DNA of 64,000 nt from Caldalkalibacillus uzonensis (GCF_030814135.1 NZ_JAUSUQ010000006.1:147678-211677); one strand, 5' to 3'. Positions 54,530-63,418 are shown, counted from the first letter of the stretch. Numbers and translations are program-made. Notes: generated by a model not told the origin, from the letters alone.

Positions 54530-54582
54530 TTTGTACAGTCAAACAAATTTTTATTGCTTTTTTACCAGAAAGGGTGTAAAAT
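54530..54582 (+). promoter_or_regulatory. Likely promoter of the aminotransferase gene with a TTTGTACA site
   Basis: TTGCTT (54554-54559), 17 bases, TAAAAT (54577-54582). A second TATAAT lies at 54598-54603 without a clear -35. Upstream, TTTGTACA (54530-54537) repeats the core of the palindrome at the rpiR start. The 346-bp divergent region holds this and the TRAP promoter. A 26-codon frame from 54581 is probably not a gene. Confidence 0.45.
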
Positions 54583-54681
54583 GAATGAAAAATTTCATAT
54601 AATAATAAACGAGAAGGAAATATTCCTTCATAAACAAGAAACCATGAATGAAATTGAATAGACTTAGGGGGAGGAAGAACG

Positions 54682-56091
54682 ATGGCGATTGTAGCCCATC
54701 AAGATCCGCTTCAATTATTAAAAAACAGAACAAAAAAATCGTATCAACTGTTTCAAGAAGCTCAGCAGGTGATGCCGGGGGGTGTCACAGCCAATATTAA
54801 ATACTTTGATCCGTATCCCATTATGATGGCCGAAGCTGAGGGCTCCCGTCTAAAAGATGTGGACGGCAACGAGTATGTGGATTACTTACTGGCCTATGGG
54901 GCCCTGATTCTGGGACATGGCCATCATAAAGTAACCAATGCGGTTATCAGACAGATGGTGACCAAGGGGACCACTATTTTTGGCACCCCCCATGAATTGG
55001 AAGTTGAAATGGCCAAACGTCTGGTTAAGCTCTATCCAGGAGTGGAGCAGGTCCGTTACACCAACTCTGGCACAGAAGCCACCTTGCTGGCGATCCGCCT
55101 AGCCCATGCTTATACAGGTAAATCAAAAATTGCCAAGTTTGAGGGGCATTACCATGGAGGATATGACCAGGTGCTGTTAAGTATCAATCCGCCCCTTGAT
55201 CAAGCGGGACCAGCCGATGCACCCGTGGCCGTGCCTGATTCAGCAGGGATAGATGTTTATTATCAGGAACATACCATTATTTTACCTTTTAACGATCTCG
55301 AAGCGACTGCTGACATTTTAAAAGCCCGCAAAGAGGAGTTGGCTGCAGTGGTCGTGGAACCGGTACAGGCTGGTTTTATCCCTGCCACTGAATCATTCAT
55401 GCAAGGCTTGCGTAAGTTAACAGAAGAACTTGGCATACTGCTGATTTTTGATGAAGTGAAAACGTGCTTCCGTGTCGCCTTGGGAGGGGCCCAATCCCTC
55501 TATGGTATCAAACCAGATCTCACTGCTCTGGGCAAAGTCTTGGGTGGCGGCTTCCCAGTCGGTGCTGTCGGGGGTAAGAAAGAGATCATGGACGTGGCTT
55601 CTCCGCATGGAAAAAAAGATGTGTTTGAGATGAATGTCAAATCAAAGAAGAAAGACGTTCTCTTCCATAGCGGGACATACAATGGACATCCTTCTGTTCT
55701 GGCAGCGGGATTGGCTACTCTGGATGTGCTGGAAGAGGGAGACAACTTTGAGACCATTGTCAGAACAACGGAAAAACTTAGACGCGGACTGGAAAATGTG
55801 TTAAGATATTATCAGATTCCTGTGCAAACATTGGGACTGGGAACCATCTTTAATCTGGTCATGACCACTGAACCTATCACCAATTATCGGGATTTGCAAA
55901 ATGCGAACCTTGATTTACGCAGGCAATTGGATTATTATCTCCTAACACTAGGAGTTTATACGAAGCCGCTGAACCGTTATTCCCTGTCTCTGGCTCACAG
56001 TGACCGCGAGATTCAGGAGACCATTGATGCTTATGAAGCGGCAGCCAAGCAGTTGCTGGTGAAGAGAGGTTCACAGTTAAATCAAGACTGA
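54682..56091 (+). CDS. HemL-like class III aminotransferase
   Basis: A 469-residue PLP enzyme of the glutamate-1-semialdehyde aminomutase branch. It contains YTNSGTEATLLAIRLAHAYTG, FEGHYHGGYDQVL, FDEVKTCFRVALGGAQ and the PLP lysine in LGKVLGGGFPVGAVGG. Several active-site positions differ from true HemL (for example GTYNGHPSVLAAG instead of the usual GTLSGNP), and it lies with a transporter and an RpiR regulator rather than with heme genes. It is therefore more likely an aminotransferase or aminomutase of a catabolic pathway, perhaps for the TRAP substrate. GGGGGAGGAAG precedes the ATG at 54682. Confidence 0.85.
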   Translation: MAIVAHQDPLQLLKNRTKKSYQLFQEAQQVMPGGVTANIKYFDPYPIMMAEAEGSRLKDVDGNEYVDYLLAYGALILGHGHHKVTNAVIRQMVTKGTTIFGTPHELEVEMAKRLVKLYPGVEQVRYTNSGTEATLLAIRLAHAYTGKSKIAKFEGHYHGGYDQVLLSINPPLDQAGPADAPVAVPDSAGIDVYYQEHTIILPFNDLEATADILKARKEELAAVVVEPVQAGFIPATESFMQGLRKLTEELGILLIFDEVKTCFRVALGGAQSLYGIKPDLTALGKVLGGGFPVGAVGGKKEIMDVASPHGKKDVFEMNVKSKKKDVLFHSGTYNGHPSVLAAGLATLDVLEEGDNFETIVRTTEKLRRGLENVLRYYQIPVQTLGLGTIFNLVMTTEPITNYRDLQNANLDLRRQLDYYLLTLGVYTKPLNRYSLSLAHSDREIQETIDAYEAAAKQLLVKRGSQLNQD

Positions 56092-56187
56092 CGTTTCCGT
56101 CTTCTTCAAGCCCAAGCTCATCCGCATCATTTTCCTGGTCCCGTTGCTCACCGTCCCGATGAAGGCTAAATTTTATAAGAAGGGGCG

Positions 56188-56209
56188 ATCTGATTTGTAC
56201 AAATCAGAT
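56188..56209 (+). promoter_or_regulatory. Perfect 22-bp palindrome over the rpiR start codon
   Basis: The arms ATCTGATTTGT and ACAAATCAGAT meet with no spacer and are perfectly complementary. The proposed TTG start (56195-56197) lies in its centre, and the ribosome site ends just before it. It can be an operator for RpiR itself or a hairpin in the message that hides the start. Confidence 0.7.
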
Positions 56210-57073
56210 ATTTATGAACGGATCATGGAAAAAATGGGTCAGATGAGCAAGTCACAACAGAAGATTGCCCAATATATTATTAACCATCCAGATTCGGCTC
56301 CTTTCCTTACGGCCAGCAAGCTGGCCCAGTTATCTGGCGTTGGCGAGGCCACTGTTGTCCGCTTTGCCGTCTTCCTTGGTTACCAGGGGTATCCTGACAT
56401 GCAACGCCATTTGCAAGAAGCGTTGAAGCGCCAATGGACGACAGTCGAACGTCTGCAAATGACCAGCATGGCCAACCGTGATAAAAAGGAAAGTGTGGTT
56501 CATGAGGTATTGCATGATGATATCTCCAACTTGCAGGCCACTCTGCAGCAGATTGACAAAGACGAGTTTAACAAGGCAGTCAAGGCCATTATTGAAGCTG
56601 AGAATATTTATATTATCGCCTATCGCAGTGCAGCCAGTTTAGGCGCTTTTCTGGAATTTTATCTTGATCTGGTGTTGCAAAACACGGAGTTGATTGTGCA
56701 AGCAGATGGCATATCCGAGCATTTATTGGGCATGACAGATAAAGATCTGGTGATTGGCATGGGTTTTGCCCGTTACACGAAGCGAACGGTTGAAGTGATG
56801 AAATATGCCCAGGAAAAAGGGGCCAAAACCATGTGCCTGACCGATCATATTTTGTCCCCGTTAATGCCCTATGCTGATATACGTCTCACTGCAGCCAGTG
56901 ATATTAACTCTTTTATTAATTCATTTGTGGCACCGCTCAGTATTATCAATGCCTTGATCACAGCTGTAACCCGGATTGAAAAAGAGAAAGTGGAAAAACG
57001 GCTGGAGGAATTGGAAGACTTATGGGAGAGCTTTCGTGTTTTTCATCACTCATTTGCCGATGAACAGGCCTAA
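56195..57073 (+). CDS. MurR/RpiR-family transcriptional regulator
   Basis: A 292-residue regulator with an N-terminal HTH (about residues 1-75: QQKIAQYIINHPDSAPFLTASKLAQLSGVGEATVVRFAVFLGYQGYPDMQ) and a C-terminal SIS sugar-phosphate-binding domain (about 120-260). Such proteins respond to phosphosugars or related ligands. The frame is open from 56144, but the only ribosome site, GAAGGGGCG, fits TTG 56195. It follows the aminotransferase gene by 103 bases with no terminator between, so the two are probably one unit. Ligand unknown. Confidence 0.88.
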   Translation: MYKSDIYERIMEKMGQMSKSQQKIAQYIINHPDSAPFLTASKLAQLSGVGEATVVRFAVFLGYQGYPDMQRHLQEALKRQWTTVERLQMTSMANRDKKESVVHEVLHDDISNLQATLQQIDKDEFNKAVKAIIEAENIYIIAYRSAASLGAFLEFYLDLVLQNTELIVQADGISEHLLGMTDKDLVIGMGFARYTKRTVEVMKYAQEKGAKTMCLTDHILSPLMPYADIRLTAASDINSFINSFVAPLSIINALITAVTRIEKEKVEKRLEELEDLWESFRVFHHSFADEQA

Positions 57074-57121
57074 CCGTCATATCTCTTGGAAACAGGATCA
57101 ATAAATAAATGGAGGAAGAAG

Positions 57122-57601
57122 ATGATCTACTTCTTGATCGCACTTGGAGTTTTGGTTTTTGATCAAATCACCAAATGGCTGGTTGTGCGCTACATGGACA
57201 TCGGCCAATCCATTCCGATTATCGAAGGCGTTTTTTATTTGACTTCACACCGTAATGCGGGTGCTGCGTTTGGCATCTTGCAAAATCAGCGTCTTTTTTT
57301 CATCATTATTACCACCATCGTAGTGAACGGTGTCATCTATTATATTGTGAAGGTTAAAGATCAGAAAAAATTGCTTTCCCTGTCCTTGGCTCTGATTTTG
57401 GGCGGTGCATTAGGCAACTTTATTGACCGCTTATTCATGGGTGAAGTCGTTGACTTTTTGGATGTGAAAATTGTGATCGGGTCATTTTTTTATGATTACC
57501 CCATTTTTAATATAGCTGACAGTGCCCTGGTGATCGGGGTAGGATTAATGCTGGTGAATACGCTAAGAGAGGGACGTAAAGAAAAATCAAAGGATCGATG
57601 A
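57122..57601 (+). CDS. lspA: Lipoprotein signal peptidase
   Basis: A 159-residue membrane aspartyl protease with four spans that cleaves diacylglyceryl prolipoproteins before the lipobox cysteine. Conserved blocks are DQITKWLV, SHRNAGAAFG, GGALGNFIDR and FNIADSAL, the last two carrying the catalytic aspartates. The ATG at 57122 is 6 bases after GGAGG. The next gene, rluD, follows the stop by 3 bases, as in Bacillus. Confidence 0.95.
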   Translation: MIYFLIALGVLVFDQITKWLVVRYMDIGQSIPIIEGVFYLTSHRNAGAAFGILQNQRLFFIIITTIVVNGVIYYIVKVKDQKKLLSLSLALILGGALGNFIDRLFMGEVVDFLDVKIVIGSFFYDYPIFNIADSALVIGVGLMLVNTLREGRKEKSKDR

Positions 57602-57604
57602 ACG

Positions 57605-58513
57605 ATGTCACAAGCGCATATTTTCGATTGGCAGTATGAAGAAGCAGACGGGATACGCATCGATAAATTTCTGGCTGAAGAGAGTGAAGGGTGGTCACGC
57701 TCCCAGATTCAAAGCTGGATCAAAGAGGGGCGTGTAACGGTGAACGGCCAGCCGGTTAAAGTAAATTATAAGCTGACCGAGAATGATCATGTGGTGTTGC
57801 GGGTACCACCTCCGCAGGAAGTGGATATTAAACCGGAACCAATGGATTTGGATATTGTTTACGAAGATGAAGACGTGCTTGTGGTAAACAAGCCAAGGGG
57901 CCTTGTTGTGCATCCCGCTCCGGGGCATTACAGCGGGACGCTGGTCAATGGCTTGCTGGCCCACTGCACAGACTTGTCAGGCATAAACGGAGTTTTACGC
58001 CCCGGTATTGTACATCGGATCGATAAAGATACCTCAGGCTTGCTGATGGTGGCGAAAAATGACCGCGCCCATCTGTCCTTAGCCAAACAATTAAGCGGGC
58101 ACCGTGTCATCCGCAAATATGTGGCCTTGGTGCATGGACAAGTGGGTCCCGGTTCAGGAACGATCAATGCCCCCATTGGCCGGGACCCTCACAACCGGCA
58201 GCGAATGGCTGTGGTTGCCGGTGGCAAGCCGGCTGTCACTCATTTTGAGGTGATTCAACGTTTTACTCGCTACAGCTTAATCGAGTGCCGTTTGGAGACG
58301 GGACGGACCCACCAAATCAGGGTTCATATGAAGTATATTGGCCATCCCTTGGCTGGTGATCCTGTCTACGGTCCCGCCAAAACGCTGCCCATCGACGGCC
58401 AAGCCTTGCATGCCAAGGTACTGGGCTTTGAACATCCCTCAAGTGGAGAGCAGATGATTTTTGATTCTCCGCTGCCCCAAGACATGGAGCAACTGATCAA
58501 TTCGTTAGATTGA
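57605..58513 (+). CDS. rluD: RluA/RluD-family 23S rRNA pseudouridine synthase (YlyB)
   Basis: A 302-residue enzyme. An N-terminal S4 domain (about 12-75) is followed by the RluA catalytic domain with HRIDKDTSG, whose first Asp is the nucleophile, and GRTHQIRVH. In B. subtilis YlyB lies in the same place after lspA, ahead of pyrR; here the pyr genes are absent and rnhB follows. Target sites are expected in helix 69 of 23S rRNA but cannot be shown from sequence. Confidence 0.92.
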   Translation: MSQAHIFDWQYEEADGIRIDKFLAEESEGWSRSQIQSWIKEGRVTVNGQPVKVNYKLTENDHVVLRVPPPQEVDIKPEPMDLDIVYEDEDVLVVNKPRGLVVHPAPGHYSGTLVNGLLAHCTDLSGINGVLRPGIVHRIDKDTSGLLMVAKNDRAHLSLAKQLSGHRVIRKYVALVHGQVGPGSGTINAPIGRDPHNRQRMAVVAGGKPAVTHFEVIQRFTRYSLIECRLETGRTHQIRVHMKYIGHPLAGDPVYGPAKTLPIDGQALHAKVLGFEHPSSGEQMIFDSPLPQDMEQLINSLD

Positions 58514-58539
58514 CCAAAAAGCGTGAAAGGAAGGACAGG

Positions 58540-59334
58540 ATGGACACGTCCAAAATGACTGTATCCCAGTTAAAAGAATGGATGCGCCAGGCCAAGAGGC
58601 AGGAAGTGGAGGCTGTACTGCCTTTCTTGGAACAGGATAAGCGCAAGGGTATCAGGCAACTGGCCAGCCAGTGGTTGCGCCAAGAAGAACTGAACCGCCA
58701 CAAGGAAGCACGTTGGGAGCGGCTGATCGCCATGGAACAAAAGTTAAGGGAGCAAGGTTACACCGCGATTGCCGGAGTGGACGAGGTTGGCAGAGGCCCA
58801 TTGGCCGGACCAGTTGTGGCCGCCGCCGTGATTTTACCGGCTCAAATCCGTTTGCTTGAATTAAACGACTCCAAACAATTAAGTGCCTCCTTAAGGGAAG
58901 AGCTGGCTGTAGAAATTAAAGCGCAGGCGGTTGCTTATCATGTCGCTTTTGTGGATGCAGAAGAGATTGACCGCATTAATGTGTATCAGGCAAGCAAAAA
59001 AGCGATGACGCTAGCGGTCCAAGGACTGTGTCATGCACCGGACTATGTGCTTTTGGATGCCATGACCATCCCCCTTCATATCAGCCAACGCTCCATTGTC
59101 AAGGGAGATAGCCGCTCTGCCTCCATTGCTGCAGCCTCAGTTTTGGCCAAAGTGGAGCGGGATACGTGGATGAAACAGCAGGCTGTGCGCTACCCCCAAT
59201 ATGGCTTTGAACGCAATATGGGTTACGGTACTAAAGAACATTGGCAAGCGATACATACATATGGATTAACACCCTTGCACCGCAGAAGTTTTATTGACGG
59301 CCAGTTGAGCTTGGAGGACATCATGCATGAGTGA
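58540..59334 (+). CDS. rnhB: Ribonuclease HII
   Basis: A 264-residue enzyme that removes ribonucleotides from DNA. After a helical N-terminal extension (about 65 residues, as in B. subtilis) comes the RNase H core AGVDEVGRGPLAGPV, LNDSKQL, VLLDAM and KGDSRSASIAAASVLAKVERD. The DEDD metal ligands are intact. The ATG at 58540 has AAAGGAAGG upstream; a TTG at 58510 would overlap rluD and is less likely. The stop overlaps yraN by 8 bases. Confidence 0.94.
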   Translation: MDTSKMTVSQLKEWMRQAKRQEVEAVLPFLEQDKRKGIRQLASQWLRQEELNRHKEARWERLIAMEQKLREQGYTAIAGVDEVGRGPLAGPVVAAAVILPAQIRLLELNDSKQLSASLREELAVEIKAQAVAYHVAFVDAEEIDRINVYQASKKAMTLAVQGLCHAPDYVLLDAMTIPLHISQRSIVKGDSRSASIAAASVLAKVERDTWMKQQAVRYPQYGFERNMGYGTKEHWQAIHTYGLTPLHRRSFIDGQLSLEDIMHE

Positions 59335-59689
59335 ATGGCGCCGGAAACTGGGGGTTTACGGGGAACAATTGGTTGAAAAGCGTTATCGTGCTGCCGGGTT
59401 TGAGCTCCTGGCGCGCAATTTTCGTTGTCGTATGGGTGAAATCGATTTGATTTTTAAAAAAGGCAACTGCCTCTATTTCGTTGAGGTACGTACCAAAAGC
59501 AGTGGTGCTTACGGTACCGCAGAAGAGTCAATCACCCCCAGGAAAATGGCCACCATTCATAAAGTGAGCCAGTACTTTCTTCTTCGGTATAACATGGGGG
59601 AAGTGAATGTGCAATATGATGTGGTTGCTGTTTATATAGACAGCAAGAAGAAGCAAGCGTGGATCAAGCGTTACCCCCAAGCTTTTTAA
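59327..59689 (+). CDS. YraN/UPF0102 family nuclease-fold protein
   Basis: A 120-residue protein of the PD-(D/E)xK nuclease fold: GEQLVEKRYRAAGFELLARNFRCRMGEIDLIF, then LYFVEVRTKS, giving the D...ExK active site. Members are often found beside rnhB and comM, and may be involved in DNA repair or transformation, but no reaction has been proved. GGAGG precedes the ATG at 59327, inside the end of rnhB. Confidence 0.88.
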   Translation: MSEWRRKLGVYGEQLVEKRYRAAGFELLARNFRCRMGEIDLIFKKGNCLYFVEVRTKSSGAYGTAEESITPRKMATIHKVSQYFLLRYNMGEVNVQYDVVAVYIDSKKKQAWIKRYPQAF

Positions 59690-59731
59690 GCAAAAAAGAC
59701 GAAAGATTGCTAAATTTGAGGGGACTTTGTG

Positions 59732-61318
59732 ATGTATGTCAAATTGTATGGCGCCCATCTGTCGGGTATAGAAGGACAAATTGTTGAGGTTGAAGTGGAT
59801 ATCGCGCCGGGATTGCCCCAGTTTGATATTGTCGGTCTGCCGGGGACAGCGTTGAAAGAATCAAAGGAAAGGGTGCGCTCGGCCATCCGCAACAGCGGCT
59901 ACCAGTTTCCCACCAAACGGATCACGGTCAATCTGGCTCCTGCCCATGTGCGTAAAGAAGGTTCATTTTTTGACCTGGCTGTGGCTCTGGCGATTCTGAT
60001 TGCAGACGGACAGGTGGAGTTACCCCAGAAAGTGAGCAAGCAATTATCCCGGCTGTTAGTGATAGGCGAACTGGCCCTGGACGGGACCACGAGAAAAAGT
60101 GAAGGTATTTATCCATTGCTGCTTTCGGCCAAACAGGAAGGGTTTACGCATATCTTTTTGCCTGTTGAAAATGCAGCTGAAGCACAGTTCATCGAGGGTG
60201 TCCGCCCTGTTTTGATCAAAAATCTGAAACATTTGCTCCAAATGCTTCATGCTCCGGAAAAGTGGGGCAGGCCTGTTGATAAAGTGGCACAGCTGCGGGT
60301 GAAAGTGGGAGATGGCCCGTTTGTTTCCACAGCAGAGCAAAAAGTAGAAAACAAACATATGGAATTATTTGAGGACATTATTGGGCAGGAGCATGTCAAA
60401 CGGGCCTGTGAAATTGCCGCGGCAGGCTTTCATCACATGCTGATGGTGGGCCCCCCTGGGAGTGGAAAAACGATGTTGGCCAGACGTTTGATCTCAGCCT
60501 TGCCTCCCTTGACTGAGCGGGAGTGGGTGGAAGTGGCCAAAGTCCACAGTGTGGCTGGCATGTGGGGAGATGATTCGTATATGGGGAAGCACCGGTTGTT
60601 TCGGGCGCCCCATCACACCATCACAACGACCGGCATGCTGGGTGGGGGCAACCCTGTTAAACCGGGGGAGATTAGTCTGGCCCACCACGGAGTGTTGTTT
60701 CTGGATGAGTTTTTGGAATTTAAACGTTCGGTGATCGAAGCGCTTCGGGAGCCTCTGGAAATGCGTCATGTCACCATTACCCGTCACCATCAGCGGTATA
60801 CGTTCCCAGCTTGCTTTCTGCTGGTTATCGCTTTGAATCCTTGTCCTTGCGGCTATTATGGCTATGAGACTGAAAAGAACCCCTGCACCTGTACGGCTAC
60901 ACAAATCGAACGCTACCGGGCCAAACTGTCCGGTCCCATCATAGACCGCATTGATTTACAAGTTGAGGTACCGCTGTTAAGTTATGATGAAATTGTGGGG
61001 GCAGATGTGCCACAAAGTGACTCCTACAGCACCTCCAACATCCGGTGCCGGGTTGAACAAGCGCTGGCCTTCAAACAGGAGCGCACCAACAGTGACAAGC
61101 CAAACGGATTGTTGACGGCTCAAGAGGTAAAAGCGATTTGCCAGCTGTCACGGGAAGCGGAGGTGTTTATGCGGGAGGTTTTTGAATACCACCAGTTAAG
61201 CATGCGAGGATATCATAAGATTTTAAAGGTGGCCCGCACCATTGCTGATCTAAATGAACATGAATTGATAGTAGAAGAGGATATTGCCGAGGCGGTTGGT
61301 TACAGGCTGGGGAAGTGA
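59732..61318 (+). CDS. comM: ComM/YifB-type Mg-chelatase-like AAA+ ATPase
   Basis: A 528-residue protein. The N-terminal Lon-like domain (IEGQIVEVEVDIAPGLPQFDIVGLPG) is followed by a AAA+ module with Walker A GPPGSGKTM and Walker B VLFLDEFLEF, and a four-cysteine segment CPCGYYGYETEKNPCTC. ComM is a hexameric helicase that promotes branch migration when foreign DNA is taken up by natural transformation. GAGGGGA lies 8 bases before the ATG at 59732. It is the last core gene before the accessory region. Confidence 0.92.
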   Translation: MYVKLYGAHLSGIEGQIVEVEVDIAPGLPQFDIVGLPGTALKESKERVRSAIRNSGYQFPTKRITVNLAPAHVRKEGSFFDLAVALAILIADGQVELPQKVSKQLSRLLVIGELALDGTTRKSEGIYPLLLSAKQEGFTHIFLPVENAAEAQFIEGVRPVLIKNLKHLLQMLHAPEKWGRPVDKVAQLRVKVGDGPFVSTAEQKVENKHMELFEDIIGQEHVKRACEIAAAGFHHMLMVGPPGSGKTMLARRLISALPPLTEREWVEVAKVHSVAGMWGDDSYMGKHRLFRAPHHTITTTGMLGGGNPVKPGEISLAHHGVLFLDEFLEFKRSVIEALREPLEMRHVTITRHHQRYTFPACFLLVIALNPCPCGYYGYETEKNPCTCTATQIERYRAKLSGPIIDRIDLQVEVPLLSYDEIVGADVPQSDSYSTSNIRCRVEQALAFKQERTNSDKPNGLLTAQEVKAICQLSREAEVFMREVFEYHQLSMRGYHKILKVARTIADLNEHELIVEEDIAEAVGYRLGK

Positions 61319-61455
61319 GGATTTAATGGATGACCAGTAAGTGAGGGACAAACGAAGTGATAGAAGTGATAGTTGTTGGTTCATTACGTGTGGCTGTATC
61401 AAGGTTGGTGATCACATTAAGGTGGAAGTTATCAAAAAGTGGCTCTTCGTCATTT
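61319..61455. other. Intergenic region between comM and the ISL3 remnant
   Basis: I see no gene, terminator or recognisable promoter in this stretch. Near its end GGCTCTTCGTCATTT (61441-61455) is repeated exactly at 61456-61470, forming a 15-bp tandem duplication of the element's outer end. Confidence 0.6.
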
Positions 61456-62355
61456 GGCTCTTCGTCATTTTTTGTGGAGCTCGCACATTTCCGGGCCTTG
61501 TATAAGCCGTAAAATCTCCTTCTTCACCTAGTCAATCAAGAGACGATGGCGCGAAAGGGTCAAGTGCTTTTGGCTTGAGGCTTGAAGCGACATCATCTAA
61601 GCTGAGGCGAAGTGAAGAAGGGAATGAGCTTGTTGAAAACAGCCACATTCAAGCTTAACTCTTAACCTAAATCGTTTTCTATTCCGGTAGCCATAAGCCC
61701 TTCTTTTAAGGTTCTTAATCTTATGGTTTGTACCTTCTGTCCTTGCATTGGTATAGGTAACCGAAAATAGGCTAAAATATGAGTTTTCCAAGTCACCAGT
61801 GTCTTGCTGAAATCATGAAAAGGCATGAATGAACTTTGAAGGGCTGCCTGAATCCAGGTATCGTCTTATAGGGCAGATGGACCTGCCGACTCACATAACT
61901 GATGGTCACTCCGGGACACATGTCGAAAACATATTTTCTGAAACGATGAGTTTGATGTTTGCTTTTTGGTACAGATGGGAGGTGCTCATCAAAGATTTCC
62001 TGACAGTTGGTACAGTGCCAACGCTTGAGTTGGATGATCAAATAAACCGGTCGGTTATGAATGGGCAGGTCACGTACGCTTCTCAGGCGTTGATCATGCT
62101 TTTTCCACTCTTGAAAACCACAGTAAGGACAACGCTCAGGGGGATCCATTGTCTCCACCTGAATCACAACTTTATTTTCCGTGATTTCTTGTTTTAAAAC
62201 CGTAAATTCTGGCAATCCTAGTGGTAAACGGATATCTGTTTTCACTCGCTATTTCCTCCAATCGTTTTGTTTTTGCCTATGACAAGGATTGCCAGGAAAT
62301 AGCGAGTTTTTTCATGTCATCTTAACTACTTCTCACAAAAAATGACCATGAATCA
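61456..62355 (-). mobile_element. Decayed ISL3-family insertion sequence
   Basis: The terminal inverted repeats share the exact core GTCATTTTTTGTG (left 61463-61475; right 62334-62346 on the other strand). The left end begins GGCTCTTC, in the manner of ISL3 ends. Between them is a broken transposase gene on the minus strand. The total length (about 900 bp) is well below a normal 1.3-1.5 kb element, so it should be immobile unless helped in trans. Confidence 0.75.
61597..62245 (-). pseudogene. ISL3-family transposase, deleted and frameshifted
   Basis: The N-terminal part (62245 down to about 61830) has the zinc-finger region CPYCGFQEWKKHDQRLRSVRDLP and CTNCQEIF of ISL3 transposases, about 135 residues. 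The whole catalytic DDE core is missing. After it come short pieces of the C-terminus in two other frames: FHDFSKTLVTWKTHILAYF and YTNARTEGTNHKIKNLKRRA. A complete ISL3 transposase is about 400-430 residues, so roughly 200-250 residues have been lost by internal deletion, plus at least two frameshifts. Confidence 0.85.
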
Positions 62356-62432
62356 CAATTTCTAAATAACTTTCCAACTTATTTAACTTATAAGGAGCGG
62401 TTTTCTCTTATCCCTTTCCCAATTTTTTTATG

Positions 62433-62474
62433 TTTTTCTCATCAGCACTTAAATTTTTCTCATCAGCACTTAAA
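62433..62474. repeat. Perfect 21-bp tandem duplication
   Basis: TTTTTCTCATCAGCACTTAA plus A occurs twice in a row (62433-62453 and 62454-62474). It lies in the 300-base gap between the ISL3 remnant and the dehydrogenase gene; apart from a low-confidence minus-strand frame I see no gene there. Confidence 0.85.
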
Positions 62475-62656
62475 TATGATTCCGACTCTACCAGATGTAT
62501 GTCCATGAACGTTCGATTCTTATTCAACTTTTGTCTAAGCAAATTCTCGGGAGTCTCCATCGTAGCACCCAATATACCAAATTGGTTTATCCAACGCATT
62601 GGCCAACTTTTTAGCATACATTCATCTATCAATTAATGTGTGAAAGGAGTCTGTCA

Positions 62657-63418
62657 ATGAATATCAATGAACAAGTAGTGCTTATTACTGGAGCAAGTCG
62701 TGGTCTAGGTGCGACCATTGCACGTGCATTTTCCAGGGAGGGTGCCCGTGTCGTAATAAACTATTATCGTAGCGAAAAGTTAGCAAATAAATTAGCAGAA
62801 GAGTTAGGTGATCAATCTCTTGCCATCAAGGCTGACATCAGAGATTCAAACCAAGTAACAGCTATGTTTGACCAAGCAAAAAAATATTTCAATCATCCTG
62901 TTACGACCATCGTAAACAATGCACTGGTCAACTATGTATTTGATCCCCAAAATCGTAAGACACCTGATACAATTAGCTGGGATGATTATATGCAACAATT
63001 AGAAGGGAGCGTTAAAGCAGCATTAAATACTATACACGCTGGGTTAGCCGATATGAAAAATATTGGATTTGGAAGGATTATCAACATCGGAACTAACTTA
63101 GTCCAAAATCCGGTTGTACCATATCATGACTATACCACCAGTAAAGCAGCATTGCTTGGTTTCACGCGTAATATGGCCAAAGATCTCGGTTCTTATGGCA
63201 TAACCGTGAATATGGTATCTGGTGGACTATTAAGAACAACTGATGCCAGTTCAGCCACAAGTCAGGAAGTTTTTGATCTGATTGAATCCACAACTCCTTT
63301 ACGAAAAGTAACGACTCCTGAAGATTTAGCAGATGTGGTATTGTTCTTTGCCTCTCCTTGGGCCAGGGCAGTTACTGGTCAAAACCTGATAGTAGATGGT
63401 GGACTTGTGATGAATTAA
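62657..63418 (+). CDS. Short-chain dehydrogenase/reductase (FabG-like)
   Basis: A 253-residue SDR oxidoreductase. The NAD(P) loop is TGASRGLG, the N-N-A segment reads VNNALVN, the catalytic Tyr-Lys pair is in YTTSKAALLG, and the C-terminus ends GQNLIVDGG. The active-site serine of most SDRs is replaced or displaced: the segment reads INIGTNLVQNP. Arg in RSEK after the second strand favours NADPH. The ATG at 62657 follows AAAGGAG. The gene is more AT-rich than the core genes and is flanked by mobile elements, suggesting acquisition. Its substrate is unknown. Confidence 0.85.
   Translation: MNINEQVVLITGASRGLGATIARAFSREGARVVINYYRSEKLANKLAEELGDQSLAIKADIRDSNQVTAMFDQAKKYFNHPVTTIVNNALVNYVFDPQNRKTPDTISWDDYMQQLEGSVKAALNTIHAGLADMKNIGFGRIINIGTNLVQNPVVPYHDYTTSKAALLGFTRNMAKDLGSYGITVNMVSGGLLRTTDASSATSQEVFDLIESTTPLRKVTTPEDLADVVLFFASPWARAVTGQNLIVDGGLVMN

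Noticed and set aside
54458..54661. 67-codon frame upstream of the aminotransferase gene
   Set aside because: It covers the promoter signals, has no ribosome site and no recognisable family; composition is low in complexity.
62408..62636. Frames of 68-74 codons on both strands before the dehydrogenase gene
   Set aside because: No clear ribosome site or family. The minus frame contains the 21-bp duplication and might be a remnant, but I cannot support it as a gene.
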